DNA of 35,248 bases from positions 1 to 35,248 of the forward strand of contig QCDE01000012.1 of assembly GCA_003281005.1 (NCBI GenBank), read 5' to 3'. The notes under the pieces were generated by a model, which saw only the letters and a list, made by a program, of their open reading frames with translations, was not told the DNA's origin and ran no database searches. Positions within the stretch are counted from its first letter, which is position 1. Every line of letters begins with the position of its first letter. A program made the translations under genes and the position numbers. Below are positions 17,091 through 25,847 of this stretch, one piece after another. Source of the DNA: Pelagibacteraceae bacterium AG-349-O05. Lineage in GTDB: Bacteria; Pseudomonadota; Alphaproteobacteria; Pelagibacterales; Pelagibacteraceae.

Positions 17091-17365
17091 TGTTTTTAAT
17101 AAACTGTCCATACTGTGGAGAACGTGATCAGCAAGAATTTAAAGCTGGTGGTGAAGCTCATATTGAAAGACCTAAACAACCAACAGAATTAAGTGATGAT
17201 GAGTGGGCAGAATATTTATTTATGAGAAAAAATATTAAAGGTGTTCAATTTGAAAGATGGAACCATGCACACGGTTGTCGTAAATGGTTTAATATGGTTA
17301 GAGATACATCTAATGATGAAATAAAAGCAATTTACAAAATGGGTGAAAAACCACCTTCTCAATAA
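17090..17365 (+). CDS. soxD: Sarcosine oxidase, delta subunit
   Basis: Small zinc-binding subunit of heterotetrameric sarcosine oxidase, 91 residues. The zinc ligands are visible as Cys6 and Cys9 in CPYCGERDQQEF, His59 in RWNHAHGC and Cys63. The conserved DDEWAEYLFMRKN stretch in the middle is typical of SoxD. It has no known catalytic centre and stabilises the complex. It overlaps soxB by one base and ends 1 bp before the soxA start codon, indicating tight translational coupling and equal stoichiometry. Confidence 0.96.
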   Translation: MFLINCPYCGERDQQEFKAGGEAHIERPKQPTELSDDEWAEYLFMRKNIKGVQFERWNHAHGCRKWFNMVRDTSNDEIKAIYKMGEKPPSQ

Positions 17366-17366
17366 A

Positions 17367-20300
17367 ATGACAAAAAACTTAAGAGTAAAATCCAGTGAGT
17401 ACATCGATGAAACTAATAGAATTTCCTTTAAATTTAACGGCAAAACTTACCATGGATTTAAAGGCGATACTTTAGCATCAGCATTACTTGCAAATGATGT
17501 TCATTTAGTTGGAAGAAGTTTTAAATATCATAGACCAAGAGGAATAATGACGTCAGGTTCAGAGGAGCCAAATGCTATTGTTCAAATAAACCCTGGCAAC
17601 AACAGAACGGAACCCAACGTTAGAGCTACTGAAGTAGAGATTTATGAAGGTTTGGAGGCATCAAGTCAAAATTGTTGGCCAAGTGTTGAATTTGATATTG
17701 GAGGAATAAACAATTTTCTCTCCCCTTTTTTTCCAGCAGGTTTTTATTATAAAACATTTATGTGGCCTGCTAGTTTCTGGGAGAAATATGAATTTTTCAT
17801 ACGACACTCAGCCGGTTTGGGGAAATCACCAACATCAAGTGATCCTGACATTTATGACCACCGAAATATTCACTGTGATGTATTGGTTGTAGGCGCAGGT
17901 ATATCAGGAATATTAGCAGCAAAAAATTCAGCTAAAAATAATTTTAAAACGTTGTTAGTTGATGAAAAAAATGAACTTGGTGGCTCAACTGTTTTTGAAA
18001 ACAATGAATTTAACAAAATTAATAATAAAACTCCTTCTGAATGGATAAAAAAAGAAATAGAGGAACTTAAAAATATTAAAAATCTTGAAATAAAAACTAG
18101 AACAAGTGTAGCTGCTTATCATCAATATAATTATCTTTTGGCTAGAGAAAATCTAACTGATCATTTAGAGGTAAAAGATAAAACAAATAAAATCAGACAA
18201 AGACTTCTTAAAATTAGAGCTAAGAAAGTTATTTTAGCTACAGGTGCATTAGAAAGACCTTTAATATTTAATAATAATGATAGACCAGGAATAATGCTTT
18301 CATCTGCAATAAAAAAATACAGTGAATTTTATGGTGTTGCGTGTGGTAGTAAAAATGTCTTTTTTACTAATAATGATAGTGCATATGAAAGTGCTATGTC
18401 ACTATACAACAAGGGTATCAATGTTGAAGCAATAATTGATATTAGAGAGCAATCCGAAAGTAAAATTGTTAAAAAAGCAAAAGAAGTAGGTATTAAAATT
18501 TACTGGTCACACTCGATTGTTGATACAACTGGTTATAAAAGACTAAATAGTATTTCAATAATGAAACTATCCAATGATGGTACTTCAGTTACTGGAAGTA
18601 AAATTTCTATTTCGTGTGATTGCTTAGGAGTTGCTGGTGGCTGGACACCTGCTGTACATTTATATACACAATCAGGAAACAAACTTAAATTTGATGAAGA
18701 AAAAAAAGTTTTCTTACCAAATCAGAATACATCTGAACAAATAAGTGTAGGATCTTGTAGTGGAGATTTTAAAATTGATGAAATTATTAAAAATTTAAAT
18801 CAAAAGCTTAAAGATACTCTAAATATTAATGAAACAGATTTAGATAGTATTAAAGTTGAGATTGATCATGAAAATTCAAAAAGAAATATTTGGTTACTAC
18901 CTTCCGATAAACCTTTAGGCAAAACTAAACCATTTGTAGATTATCAAAACGATGCAACGGCTAAAGATATAAAATTAGCATTAAGAGAGGGTTTTAGATC
19001 TATTGAGCATGTTAAAAGATACACAACTACGGGTATGGGAACTGATCAAGGTAAACTAGGAAATATGCATGCATTAGGAATAATTGCAGATACTGCCGGC
19101 GTTAAAATGGGAGAATTAGGAACTACTACATTTAGACCTCCTTACACACCATTAACATTTGGAACTATCGTAGGTCGAAATGTAGGAAAGTTTTTTGATA
19201 TTTTTAGAAGAACGCCAATGAATGATTGGCATGTTGAAAATAAAGCTGAATTTGAAAATGTCGGTCAATGGAAGAGAGCATGGTACTACCCTATTAACGG
19301 AGAAACTATGCATCAAGCAGTTCAAAGAGAAAGTAAAGCTGCTAGAGAGAGTGCTGGTATACTGGATGCTTCTACTCTTGGTAAAATTGATATTCAAGGA
19401 AGTGATGCTTCTGAATTCTTAAATAGAGTCTATACAAATGCTTGGTCAAAATTAGCTATAGGAAAATGTAGATATGGCCTAATGCTAAATGAGGATGGTA
19501 TGGTTTATGATGATGGAGTTACAACAAGATTAGGTGAAAATCATTACATCATGACCACAACAACTGGCGGAGCGGCAAATGTTTTAGGTAAACTTGAAGA
19601 CTATCTTCAAACAGAATGGCCTGAGCTTGATGTTTACTTAACCTCTGTAACAGATCATTATGCTACAGCAAGTTTATGCGGACCTAATAGTAAAAAAATT
19701 CTTAAAAAAATAATTCCTGATTTAGATTTATCAGATGAAAATTTTCCTCACATGTCATTCAAGGAAGCAAATATTGGAAGCATTCAATGCAGAATAATGA
19801 GGATTAGTTTTACTGGTGAACATAGCTACGAAATCAATGTTCAAGCAAGTTATGGAAAAGATTTATGGAAAAAATGCATGGAAGCAGGTCAAGAGTTTAA
19901 CATTACTCCTTATGGAACTGAGACAATGCACTTATTGAGGGCAGAAAAGGGTTTTATCATTGTTGGTCAAGATACAGATGGAACAATGACTCCTATCGAT
20001 CTTCAAATGGATTGGATAGTAAGCAAGAAGAAATACGATTTCATAGGAAAAAGATCTCTTTATAGATCTGATACAATGAGAGTAGATAGAAAGCAATTAG
20101 TAGGTTTATTAACTGATGATCCAAATATTGTTTTAGAAGAAGGAGCACAAATAGTTTCTGAGTTAAATCAAAGTCCAGTAGAAATGCTTGGACATGTAAC
20201 TTCAAGTTATTTCAGTCCAAACCTAAAGAAATCAATAGCACTTGCAGTAGTTAGAGGTGGAAAAGATATGATGGGAAAAAAACTTTTTGTGCCCATGGAA

Positions 20301-20372
20301 AATAAAAATATCAATGTCACTGTTGCGAACCCTGTATTTTATGATGAGAAAAATGAGAGGTTAAATGCTTAA
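17367..20372 (+). CDS. soxA: Sarcosine oxidase, alpha subunit
   Basis: Large subunit (1001 residues) of heterotetrameric sarcosine oxidase; it binds NAD+ and the tetrahydrofolate that accepts the methyl-derived one-carbon unit. The N-terminal part has the GFKGDTLASALLAN and RSFKYHRPRGIMTSGSEEPN segments. A dinucleotide-binding motif lies near 170 (VLVVGAGISGILAAKNSA). The C-terminal third from about residue 640 is a GcvT-like folate-binding domain with RESAGILDASTLGKIDI and TETMHLLRAEKGF. The frame is open to an ATG at 17343, but the ATG at 17367 lies 1 bp after the soxD stop and starts MTKNLRVKSSEY, as family members do. It overlaps soxG by 8 bp. Confidence 0.96.
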   Translation: MTKNLRVKSSEYIDETNRISFKFNGKTYHGFKGDTLASALLANDVHLVGRSFKYHRPRGIMTSGSEEPNAIVQINPGNNRTEPNVRATEVEIYEGLEASSQNCWPSVEFDIGGINNFLSPFFPAGFYYKTFMWPASFWEKYEFFIRHSAGLGKSPTSSDPDIYDHRNIHCDVLVVGAGISGILAAKNSAKNNFKTLLVDEKNELGGSTVFENNEFNKINNKTPSEWIKKEIEELKNIKNLEIKTRTSVAAYHQYNYLLARENLTDHLEVKDKTNKIRQRLLKIRAKKVILATGALERPLIFNNNDRPGIMLSSAIKKYSEFYGVACGSKNVFFTNNDSAYESAMSLYNKGINVEAIIDIREQSESKIVKKAKEVGIKIYWSHSIVDTTGYKRLNSISIMKLSNDGTSVTGSKISISCDCLGVAGGWTPAVHLYTQSGNKLKFDEEKKVFLPNQNTSEQISVGSCSGDFKIDEIIKNLNQKLKDTLNINETDLDSIKVEIDHENSKRNIWLLPSDKPLGKTKPFVDYQNDATAKDIKLALREGFRSIEHVKRYTTTGMGTDQGKLGNMHALGIIADTAGVKMGELGTTTFRPPYTPLTFGTIVGRNVGKFFDIFRRTPMNDWHVENKAEFENVGQWKRAWYYPINGETMHQAVQRESKAARESAGILDASTLGKIDIQGSDASEFLNRVYTNAWSKLAIGKCRYGLMLNEDGMVYDDGVTTRLGENHYIMTTTTGGAANVLGKLEDYLQTEWPELDVYLTSVTDHYATASLCGPNSKKILKKIIPDLDLSDENFPHMSFKEANIGSIQCRIMRISFTGEHSYEINVQASYGKDLWKKCMEAGQEFNITPYGTETMHLLRAEKGFIIVGQDTDGTMTPIDLQMDWIVSKKKYDFIGKRSLYRSDTMRVDRKQLVGLLTDDPNIVLEEGAQIVSELNQSPVEMLGHVTSSYFSPNLKKSIALAVVRGGKDMMGKKLFVPMENKNINVTVANPVFYDEKNERLNA

Positions 20373-20928
20373 CTATAATTCTGTTATTAAAAATGAAATT
20401 AAGCAAGAAAGTATTTCAGTAAAGGAAATCTCTCCAGTAATAAAAATTAATTTGAGAGGTAAAAAAAGAGAATTTTTAACAAATGTTGGTAAAAATCTTA
20501 ATATGATCTTACCTACAGAAGGAAACACTTCAACAACGAGTGATAAATTAACAGCAATATGGCTTAGTCCAGACGAATGGATGATAATCTCAAATGAGCT
20601 GACAGTTGAAGACACTAACAAATCCGATCTATATGAAATGTTATTTGATTGTATTTCAAAAACAAATTTAGGTGCTGTTATAGATGTAACAGATCAATTT
20701 GTTCAATTAGAACTTAAAGGTGAAAATGTCTATGAAATCTTTTCAGCAGGATCTCCCTTTAATTTTAATGAATTTAAAGAAAAGAAAGGATCAACAACTC
20801 AGACAGTTTTAAATCATGTAGATGTGATTCTGCACCATAAAGATGAAAATATTGTAAATCTGTTTGTTAGAAGATCTTTTGCTGAACATCTTTGTTCTTG
20901 GATTGAAGACTGTGCTTCAAGATTATAA
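20365..20928 (+). CDS. soxG: Sarcosine oxidase, gamma subunit
   Basis: Gamma subunit of heterotetrameric sarcosine oxidase, 187 residues, structurally related to GcvT folate-binding folds. Recognisable parts are IWLSPDEWMIIS, AVIDVTDQFVQLELKG, ETAGSPF-like IFSAGSPFNF, and the C-terminal FVRRSFAEHLCSWIEDCA. It overlaps soxA by 8 bp and ends the operon; the stop codon is 2 bp from the stop of the convergent SNase gene. This subunit is the most sequence-variable of the four, but its position and the motifs make the call secure. Confidence 0.93.
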   Translation: MLNYNSVIKNEIKQESISVKEISPVIKINLRGKKREFLTNVGKNLNMILPTEGNTSTTSDKLTAIWLSPDEWMIISNELTVEDTNKSDLYEMLFDCISKTNLGAVIDVTDQFVQLELKGENVYEIFSAGSPFNFNEFKEKKGSTTQTVLNHVDVILHHKDENIVNLFVRRSFAEHLCSWIEDCASRL

Positions 20929-20940
20929 ACTTATTTTTTT
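20903..20940 (+). terminator. Weak hairpin plus T-run at the soxG 3' end
   Basis: A 6-bp stem (TTGAAG at 20903-20908, CTTCAA at 20915-20920) with a 6-base loop lies inside the last soxG codons. A T-rich run (20931-20940) begins 10 bases beyond it, inside the 3' end of the convergent nuclease gene. The stem-to-T distance is too long for a standard intrinsic terminator, so this is a weak candidate, listed because nothing better separates the two converging operons. Confidence 0.22.
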
Positions 20941-21458
20941 CTTCTAAAGTCCCATGGCATTTCAAATTTACCTTGCCAAAGGCCTTTTTTTTCATTTTTA
21001 GCATTAATTTCGTTTGATATGTATTTTTTTGAGTATTTTCTATAAGCTACTGCATAACCGTTTGAAACTAGCCAAGAATTCAGATTTAAATTTCTTTTAT
21101 AGCACTCTCCAATTAATCTTTTATATCTGTCAATATCCAAAATTTTACAAGTTATTACTTTGTTATTTATTTTTTTTTGTAATTTTTGAGTTGAAATTTT
21201 TCCACATGGATAATCTTTAGTAAAAGTAAAAAAAATTATTGTTAGATATGGTTTTTTACACATTTGCTTAAATTCAGGCGCATCAATTCCATGCAATCTT
21301 ATCTTTTTGGAATTTATTTTTATTGTATCACCATCAATAATTTGAGCATTTCCAGAAATTTCTTTAATCTCTTCAGACCTTACATCGTTATATGTGAGAA
21401 TAAAAAAAATCGAACAAATTATAATTAAAATTATCGCTTTCCTTTTTGTAAAAAACAT
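20931..21458 (-). CDS. SNase-type (thermonuclease-like) secreted nuclease
   Basis: A 175-residue protein of the staphylococcal-nuclease fold. An N-terminal hydrophobic segment (residues 8-21, IILIIICSIFFILT) suggests export or membrane anchoring. The nuclease core shows IDGDTIKI, KIRLHGIDAPE (active-site Arg and Asp positions), DIDRYKRLIGECY and GLWQGKFEMPWDFR. Known relatives cut DNA or RNA with calcium; the Asp/Arg/Glu positions look preserved, so activity is likely but the substrate is unknown. It could scavenge nucleic acids in the periplasm. It is the last gene of the gatC-to-nuclease run, 12 bp after the MATE gene, and converges on soxG. Confidence 0.88.
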   Translation of the reverse strand: MFFTKRKAIILIIICSIFFILTYNDVRSEEIKEISGNAQIIDGDTIKINSKKIRLHGIDAPEFKQMCKKPYLTIIFFTFTKDYPCGKISTQKLQKKINNKVITCKILDIDRYKRLIGECYKRNLNLNSWLVSNGYAVAYRKYSKKYISNEINAKNEKKGLWQGKFEMPWDFRRKK

Positions 21459-21470
21459 ATTTAAAAATTA

Positions 21471-22808
21471 TTAAATATTAGCTAATTTATGTTTAATATA
21501 ATATTTGACATAAAATAGTAACATTAATGATATCAACCATTGAAAGATAGCCCAAATATAAAAAAAAGTTTTAAAATCTGCATTTAAATACTTTGCGATG
21601 TAAAAGGATAAAACTGGTACTATAACATTTCTGGCAATATTATTAACCATGGCTTTTTCAGATTTTTTTAAAGCCATAAAAAATCCATTTGATAAGAAAA
21701 ATATTGGATAAGCAGGTAAAATAAATGCAGAAATCTTAAGGTACATCGAGCCATGCATAATTACCTCTGGATTTGAAGAAAAGAATTTAGGAACAATGTC
21801 AGCACTTATTAAAATAACTACACCAGCGATTAACATTATAAATAGACCGTATTTTATTGAGGTAAAATAGGATTGCTTCACTCTATCGTAATATTTTGCA
21901 CCAATATTTTGTGCTATTATAGAAATTATTGCTGTATTAATTCCTAATATTGGTAACAAAACTACTTGCTCAATTCTTGTGGCAGATCCATACCCTGCTA
22001 CAGCATATTCACCAAATAACCCAACATATGTAAAAACAATTGTTGCAGCAATAGAATAACCTAATATGGCAATTGTGATTGGCATTGATTGAAAAAAAAT
22101 ATTTTTTAAGAAAAAAAATTTAGCTTTGAAATGGTCTAAAGTTATTTGTTTAATTCTTTGATTATTTAATATTTTTATCAAAATAACCAACAAAGATACA
22201 AATTGAGCAATTAAAGTTGCTATCCCAATACCAGTTATTCCTAATGCTGGTATAAATAAAAAACCAAATATAAAAATTGGATTTAAAATAATGTTTAAGA
22301 AAAAAGAAAATATTAGAACATTTCTGTAAGTTTTAGTATCTCCCTCTGCGTGTAAGAATGAATTTAATGCTACTACTAAAATAAATAATATCGTACCTAA
22401 AAAAATTACATTTATATATTCGAGTCCAAGAATTGTTACTTCTTGAGAGGAATTCATTAATAGGAATATCTTTTCACCAAAAGCAAATCCTAAAATAGAT
22501 ACAACTATCGAGATTATAATCGAATAAATGATTACATTTCCAAAATAACTTAAAACATTTTTTTCGTTTTTTTCTCCGATACTGCTGCCAATCAAAGATG
22601 TTCCCGCTACGGTAACTCCAATGGATGTCGCAATAATCAAAAAATATATCGGAAAAGACTTACTCAAAGCAGATAAGGCTTCTGGCGATATTTTTCCTGC
22701 ATAAAAAGTATCTACGATTGTATAAAGTGTTTGGAATAAGGTTCCTACACTTGCAGGTACAGCAAGTTTTCTTACTAACAACGAAACTTCATCTTTTAAT
22801 AAATTCAT
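21471..22808 (-). CDS. MATE family multidrug/organic-cation efflux transporter
   Basis: Inner-membrane antiporter of the MATE superfamily, 445 residues, with about 12 hydrophobic segments in two repeated halves. Recognisable family parts are PASVGTLFQTLYTIVDTFYA near the N-terminus, NSFLHAEGDTKTYRN after the fourth segment, and GYGSATRIEQVVLLPILGIN in the second half. Relatives export drugs or metabolites using sodium or proton gradients; the substrate cannot be inferred here. It lies 14 bp after trhO and 12 bp before the nuclease gene, in the same direction, so co-transcription is likely. Confidence 0.92.
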   Translation of the reverse strand: MNLLKDEVSLLVRKLAVPASVGTLFQTLYTIVDTFYAGKISPEALSALSKSFPIYFLIIATSIGVTVAGTSLIGSSIGEKNEKNVLSYFGNVIIYSIIISIVVSILGFAFGEKIFLLMNSSQEVTILGLEYINVIFLGTILFILVVALNSFLHAEGDTKTYRNVLIFSFFLNIILNPIFIFGFLFIPALGITGIGIATLIAQFVSLLVILIKILNNQRIKQITLDHFKAKFFFLKNIFFQSMPITIAILGYSIAATIVFTYVGLFGEYAVAGYGSATRIEQVVLLPILGINTAIISIIAQNIGAKYYDRVKQSYFTSIKYGLFIMLIAGVVILISADIVPKFFSSNPEVIMHGSMYLKISAFILPAYPIFFLSNGFFMALKKSEKAMVNNIARNVIVPVLSFYIAKYLNADFKTFFYIWAIFQWLISLMLLFYVKYYIKHKLANI

Positions 22809-22822
22809 TAATTTAAGATTTG

Positions 22823-23728
22823 TTAATACTCTTTCTGGAAGATATGTCTTTTTCCTGCTTCTTTAGCAAGATTAATTTGTTTTTGTCTCATCCTAAATCT
22901 TGATTTTTGATGATCAGTTAGATTATCGTGACAATTTGGACATGAAACACCCTCTTCATATTTTTTTGATTTTTTATCCTTACGAGATACAGGCTTCCTA
23001 CAACCGCTACACATTGAGTAAGAACCAACTTTTAGACCATGTTTTAAACTAATCCTGTTATCAAAAACAAAGCATTCACCTTTCCATAAACTTTTTTTCT
23101 TATTTATTTTTTTAAGATAATTTAAAATTCCACCATTTAACTGATAAATGTTATCAAACCCTTTATTCTCCAAATATACAGATGCCTTTTCACAACGAAT
23201 TCCACCAGTGCAAAACATAGCTATAGGTTGATTTTTTTTTAATTTTTTTAGATATTTTGGAAAATCTCTAAAGTTATCAACATCAGGATTGATTGCTCCC
23301 TTAAATGTTCCAACATCATACTCAAATGGTTTTCTCGCATCTATAATAATAGTTTCCTTTTCTTTAATCAGTTTGTTCCATTTGATTGGATCTACATGGC
23401 TATTCTTTTTCTTTATTCTTTTGTTTAGAATTAAATTCATAGGAACAACCTCGTTTTTGATTTTCACTTTAGGTTTATGAAATGGTTGGAATAAGCTTTT
23501 AGACTTATTGCTGCTGTTAAATTCTTTAAATTTAAAAGCTCTTTTTAAATTGTTAATTGTGAATTTAATGTCTGTAGCTTTACCAGAGATAGTTCCATTT
23601 ACCCCTTCATTAGATATAATTATCGTACCTCTAATATTTTTCTTTTTTAAAGTTTCTAATAAAACTTTTTGATTTTTCTTTAGATTAGAAATTTTGACAA
23701 ATTTATAAAAACCAACTACTTCAAACAT
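22823..23728 (-). CDS. trhO: tRNA uridine(34) hydroxylase (rhodanese-domain, TrhO/YceA)
   Basis: TrhO is an oxygen-dependent hydroxylase that makes 5-hydroxyuridine at the tRNA wobble position 34, an early step towards cmo5U-type modifications. The 301-residue protein has an N-terminal acylphosphatase-like part (GTIIISNEGVNGTISG), a rhodanese domain with the conserved Cys173 in AMFCTGGIRCEKAS, and a C-terminal zinc-like CSGCRKP...CPNC region. It shares one base with the O-methyltransferase stop. The partner genes for the later cmo5U steps (cmoA, cmoB) are not in this window. Family identity is strong; the modification is known from other bacteria. Confidence 0.92.
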   Translation of the reverse strand: MFEVVGFYKFVKISNLKKNQKVLLETLKKKNIRGTIIISNEGVNGTISGKATDIKFTINNLKRAFKFKEFNSSNKSKSLFQPFHKPKVKIKNEVVPMNLILNKRIKKKNSHVDPIKWNKLIKEKETIIIDARKPFEYDVGTFKGAINPDVDNFRDFPKYLKKLKKNQPIAMFCTGGIRCEKASVYLENKGFDNIYQLNGGILNYLKKINKKKSLWKGECFVFDNRISLKHGLKVGSYSMCSGCRKPVSRKDKKSKKYEEGVSCPNCHDNLTDHQKSRFRMRQKQINLAKEAGKRHIFQKEY

Positions 23729-24378
23729 TATAATTTTCTACAAACAGTCATTCCATCACCAAGAGGAATTATTAACTTTTCAACCCTTGTATCCTTTGAG
23801 ATATGACTATTAAACTCTTTAATATTTTTAGTAAATTTATCATTATTATTTTCATTCACAACTTCTCCATACCATAAAACATTATCAATGATTATTAGAC
23901 CATTTTTGTTCAATAATTGTAAAGAACGTTCATAGTATTCAATATAATTCATTTTATCAGCATCAATAAAAACTAAATCAAACTTTTCATTTTTAATTTC
24001 ATCTAAACTTTCTAAAGCAGGTTTAATTAATGTTTTTATTTTATGATCTTGATTAGCTTTTTTAAAAAAATCTATTGCAACTTTATTAGTTTCTTCATTT
24101 TTATCTAAAGCAATTATTTTGCCGTCATCTGATAATGCCAAAGCCATAGATAACGTACTTAATCCTGTAAATGTACCTATCTCTAAAATTTTTTTGATAT
24201 TTGAAATTTTTATAATTAAATGTAGAAATTGACTTTGTGAAATTGAGATTTGCATTCTTTTGATATCACCTAGAGAAGTGTTGTAATCAATTATTTCTTT
24301 TTGGACTGGATGTAAATTAAATCCATGATTTAAAATGTACTCTTGGAGATCTTTAGTTATATTTAGGTCTGAACCCAT
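23728..24378 (-). CDS. SAM-dependent O-methyltransferase (class I, CCoAOMT-like)
   Basis: A 216-residue class I methyltransferase of the caffeoyl-CoA O-methyltransferase-like family (PF01596 type). The SAM-binding motif is EIGTFTGLSTLSMALAL, followed by KIIALDKNEE. The metal/catalytic region is FDLVFIDADKMNYIEYYE and GLIIIDNVLWYGEV. Family members methylate catechol hydroxyls, but some act on tRNA wobble 5-hydroxyuridine (TrmR in Bacillus subtilis). Because its stop shares a base with the start of trhO, which makes 5-hydroxyuridine, a tRNA methyltransferase role is an attractive inference. A small-molecule substrate is the alternative. It starts 5 bp after gatB. Confidence 0.88.
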   Translation of the reverse strand: MGSDLNITKDLQEYILNHGFNLHPVQKEIIDYNTSLGDIKRMQISISQSQFLHLIIKISNIKKILEIGTFTGLSTLSMALALSDDGKIIALDKNEETNKVAIDFFKKANQDHKIKTLIKPALESLDEIKNEKFDLVFIDADKMNYIEYYERSLQLLNKNGLIIIDNVLWYGEVVNENNNDKFTKNIKEFNSHISKDTRVEKLIIPLGDGMTVCRKL

Positions 24379-24383
24379 AAATT

Positions 24384-25847
24384 CTAAAGTTTTTTCTTTA
24401 AAATCTCATTAACTAATTGAGGATTTGCTTTTCCACCAGAAACTTTCATTACTTGACCTACAAAGAAACCAAATAATTTAACTTTACCTGATTTATATTC
24501 GGTAGCTTTGTCTCTGTTATCATCAATAACCTTATCTATCAGTGCCTCAAGTGTTTTTGGATCACTTTCTTGTTTTAAACCTTTTTCTTCAACAATTTTC
24601 TGTGGATCTTTGTCGCCTTCCATCATTTGTTCGAAAACTGTTTTTGCAATTTTTCCAGAAATTGTTCCATCTTTAATTAAATTGATTAATTTTGATAAGT
24701 TGCCTGCGCTTATAGGGCTTTCAGTTATTTCTAAATTTTTTTCATTTAACGCTGCAAATAATTCACCAATTATCCAATTTGTTGCGAGTTTTACATCAGA
24801 TTTCTTAATTACATTTTCAAAGTAATTAGATGTTTCAATATCAGAAACTAAAATGTTTGCTTCGTAAGGTGATAATTTGAATTTTTCTATAAATCTTTTT
24901 TTCTTTTCATCTGGTAACTCCGGAATTTCTGATTTTAAGTTTTCAATAAAATCATCTGAAACTTCTAATGGCAATAAGTCTGGATCTGGAAAATATCTAT
25001 AATCATGAGCATCCTCTTTTGATCTCATTGATCTAGTTTCATTTTTTTTAGTATCAAAAAGTCTTGTTTCTTGATCAATCGTTTGACCTTCCTCAATTAA
25101 ATCGACTTGTCTATTAGCCTCGTATTCAATTGCCATCTGCATGAACTTTATTGAGTTAACATTTTTTATCTCACATCGGGTTCCAAACTCTTTTGAACCT
25201 TTTTTTCTAACAGATACATTTACATCGGCTCTTAAAGATCCTTCCTGCATGTTTCCATCACAAGTTCCTAAATATCTCATTATAGATCTTAATTTTTTAA
25301 TATATACATTTACCTCATCTGGAGATCTTAGATCAGGCTTACTTACAATTTCCATTAAGGCTACACCTGATCTATTTAAATCTACATAGGTATTTTTAGG
25401 ATCTAAATCATGAATACTTTTACCTGCATCTTGTTCCAAATGTAACCTTTCTATACCTACTTCTTTTTGACCATCTGGCATATCAAGTATTACTTTACCC
25501 TCACCTACAATTGGATCTTTGAATTGTGAGATTTGATAGCCCTGAGGTAAGTCAGCATAAAAATAATTTTTTCTATCAAAGACAGATCTCTTATTGATTT
25601 TTGCTTTTAAACCAATTCCTGTTTTAATCGCTTGTTTTACACAATATTCGTTTATTACTGGTAACATTCCTGGAAATGCTGCATCAACTAAACTTACTTG
25701 GGTATTTGGCTCAGCTCCAAATTTGGTCGCTGATGTTGAGAATAATTTTGATTCCGACGTAACTTGTGCATGAACTTCTAAACCAATGACAACTTCATAT
25801 TGATTATCATGTCTATTAATTAGATATTCAGATTTGTTCTTACTCAC
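24384..25847 (-). CDS. gatB: Aspartyl/glutamyl-tRNA(Asn/Gln) amidotransferase subunit B
   Basis: GatB binds misacylated Glu-tRNA(Gln) or Asp-tRNA(Asn) and activates the acyl group for amidation with ammonia supplied by GatA. The 487-residue protein starts with the conserved [13 protein letters not shown], then [20 protein letters not shown] and [20 protein letters not shown]-like segments (here [20 protein letters not shown]), and ends with the helical YqeY-type tail ([15 protein letters not shown]). It overlaps gatA by 4 bp. All three subunits are encoded in order gatC-gatA-gatB, so the full complex can form. Confidence 0.97.
   Translation of the reverse strand: MSKNKSEYLINRHDNQYEVVIGLEVHAQVTSESKLFSTSATKFGAEPNTQVSLVDAAFPGMLPVINEYCVKQAIKTGIGLKAKINKRSVFDRKNYFYADLPQGYQISQFKDPIVGEGKVILDMPDGQKEVGIERLHLEQDAGKSIHDLDPKNTYVDLNRSGVALMEIVSKPDLRSPDEVNVYIKKLRSIMRYLGTCDGNMQEGSLRADVNVSVRKKGSKEFGTRCEIKNVNSIKFMQMAIEYEANRQVDLIEEGQTIDQETRLFDTKKNETRSMRSKEDAHDYRYFPDPDLLPLEVSDDFIENLKSEIPELPDEKKKRFIEKFKLSPYEANILVSDIETSNYFENVIKKSDVKLATNWIIGELFAALNEKNLEITESPISAGNLSKLINLIKDGTISGKIAKTVFEQMMEGDKDPQKIVEEKGLKQESDPKTLEALIDKVIDDNRDKATEYKSGKVKLFGFFVGQVMKVSGGKANPQLVNEILKKKL

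Noticed and set aside
17343-17366. Eight-residue extension of soxA inside soxD
   Set aside because: The ATG at 17367 follows the soxD stop by 1 bp and matches the usual SoxA start.
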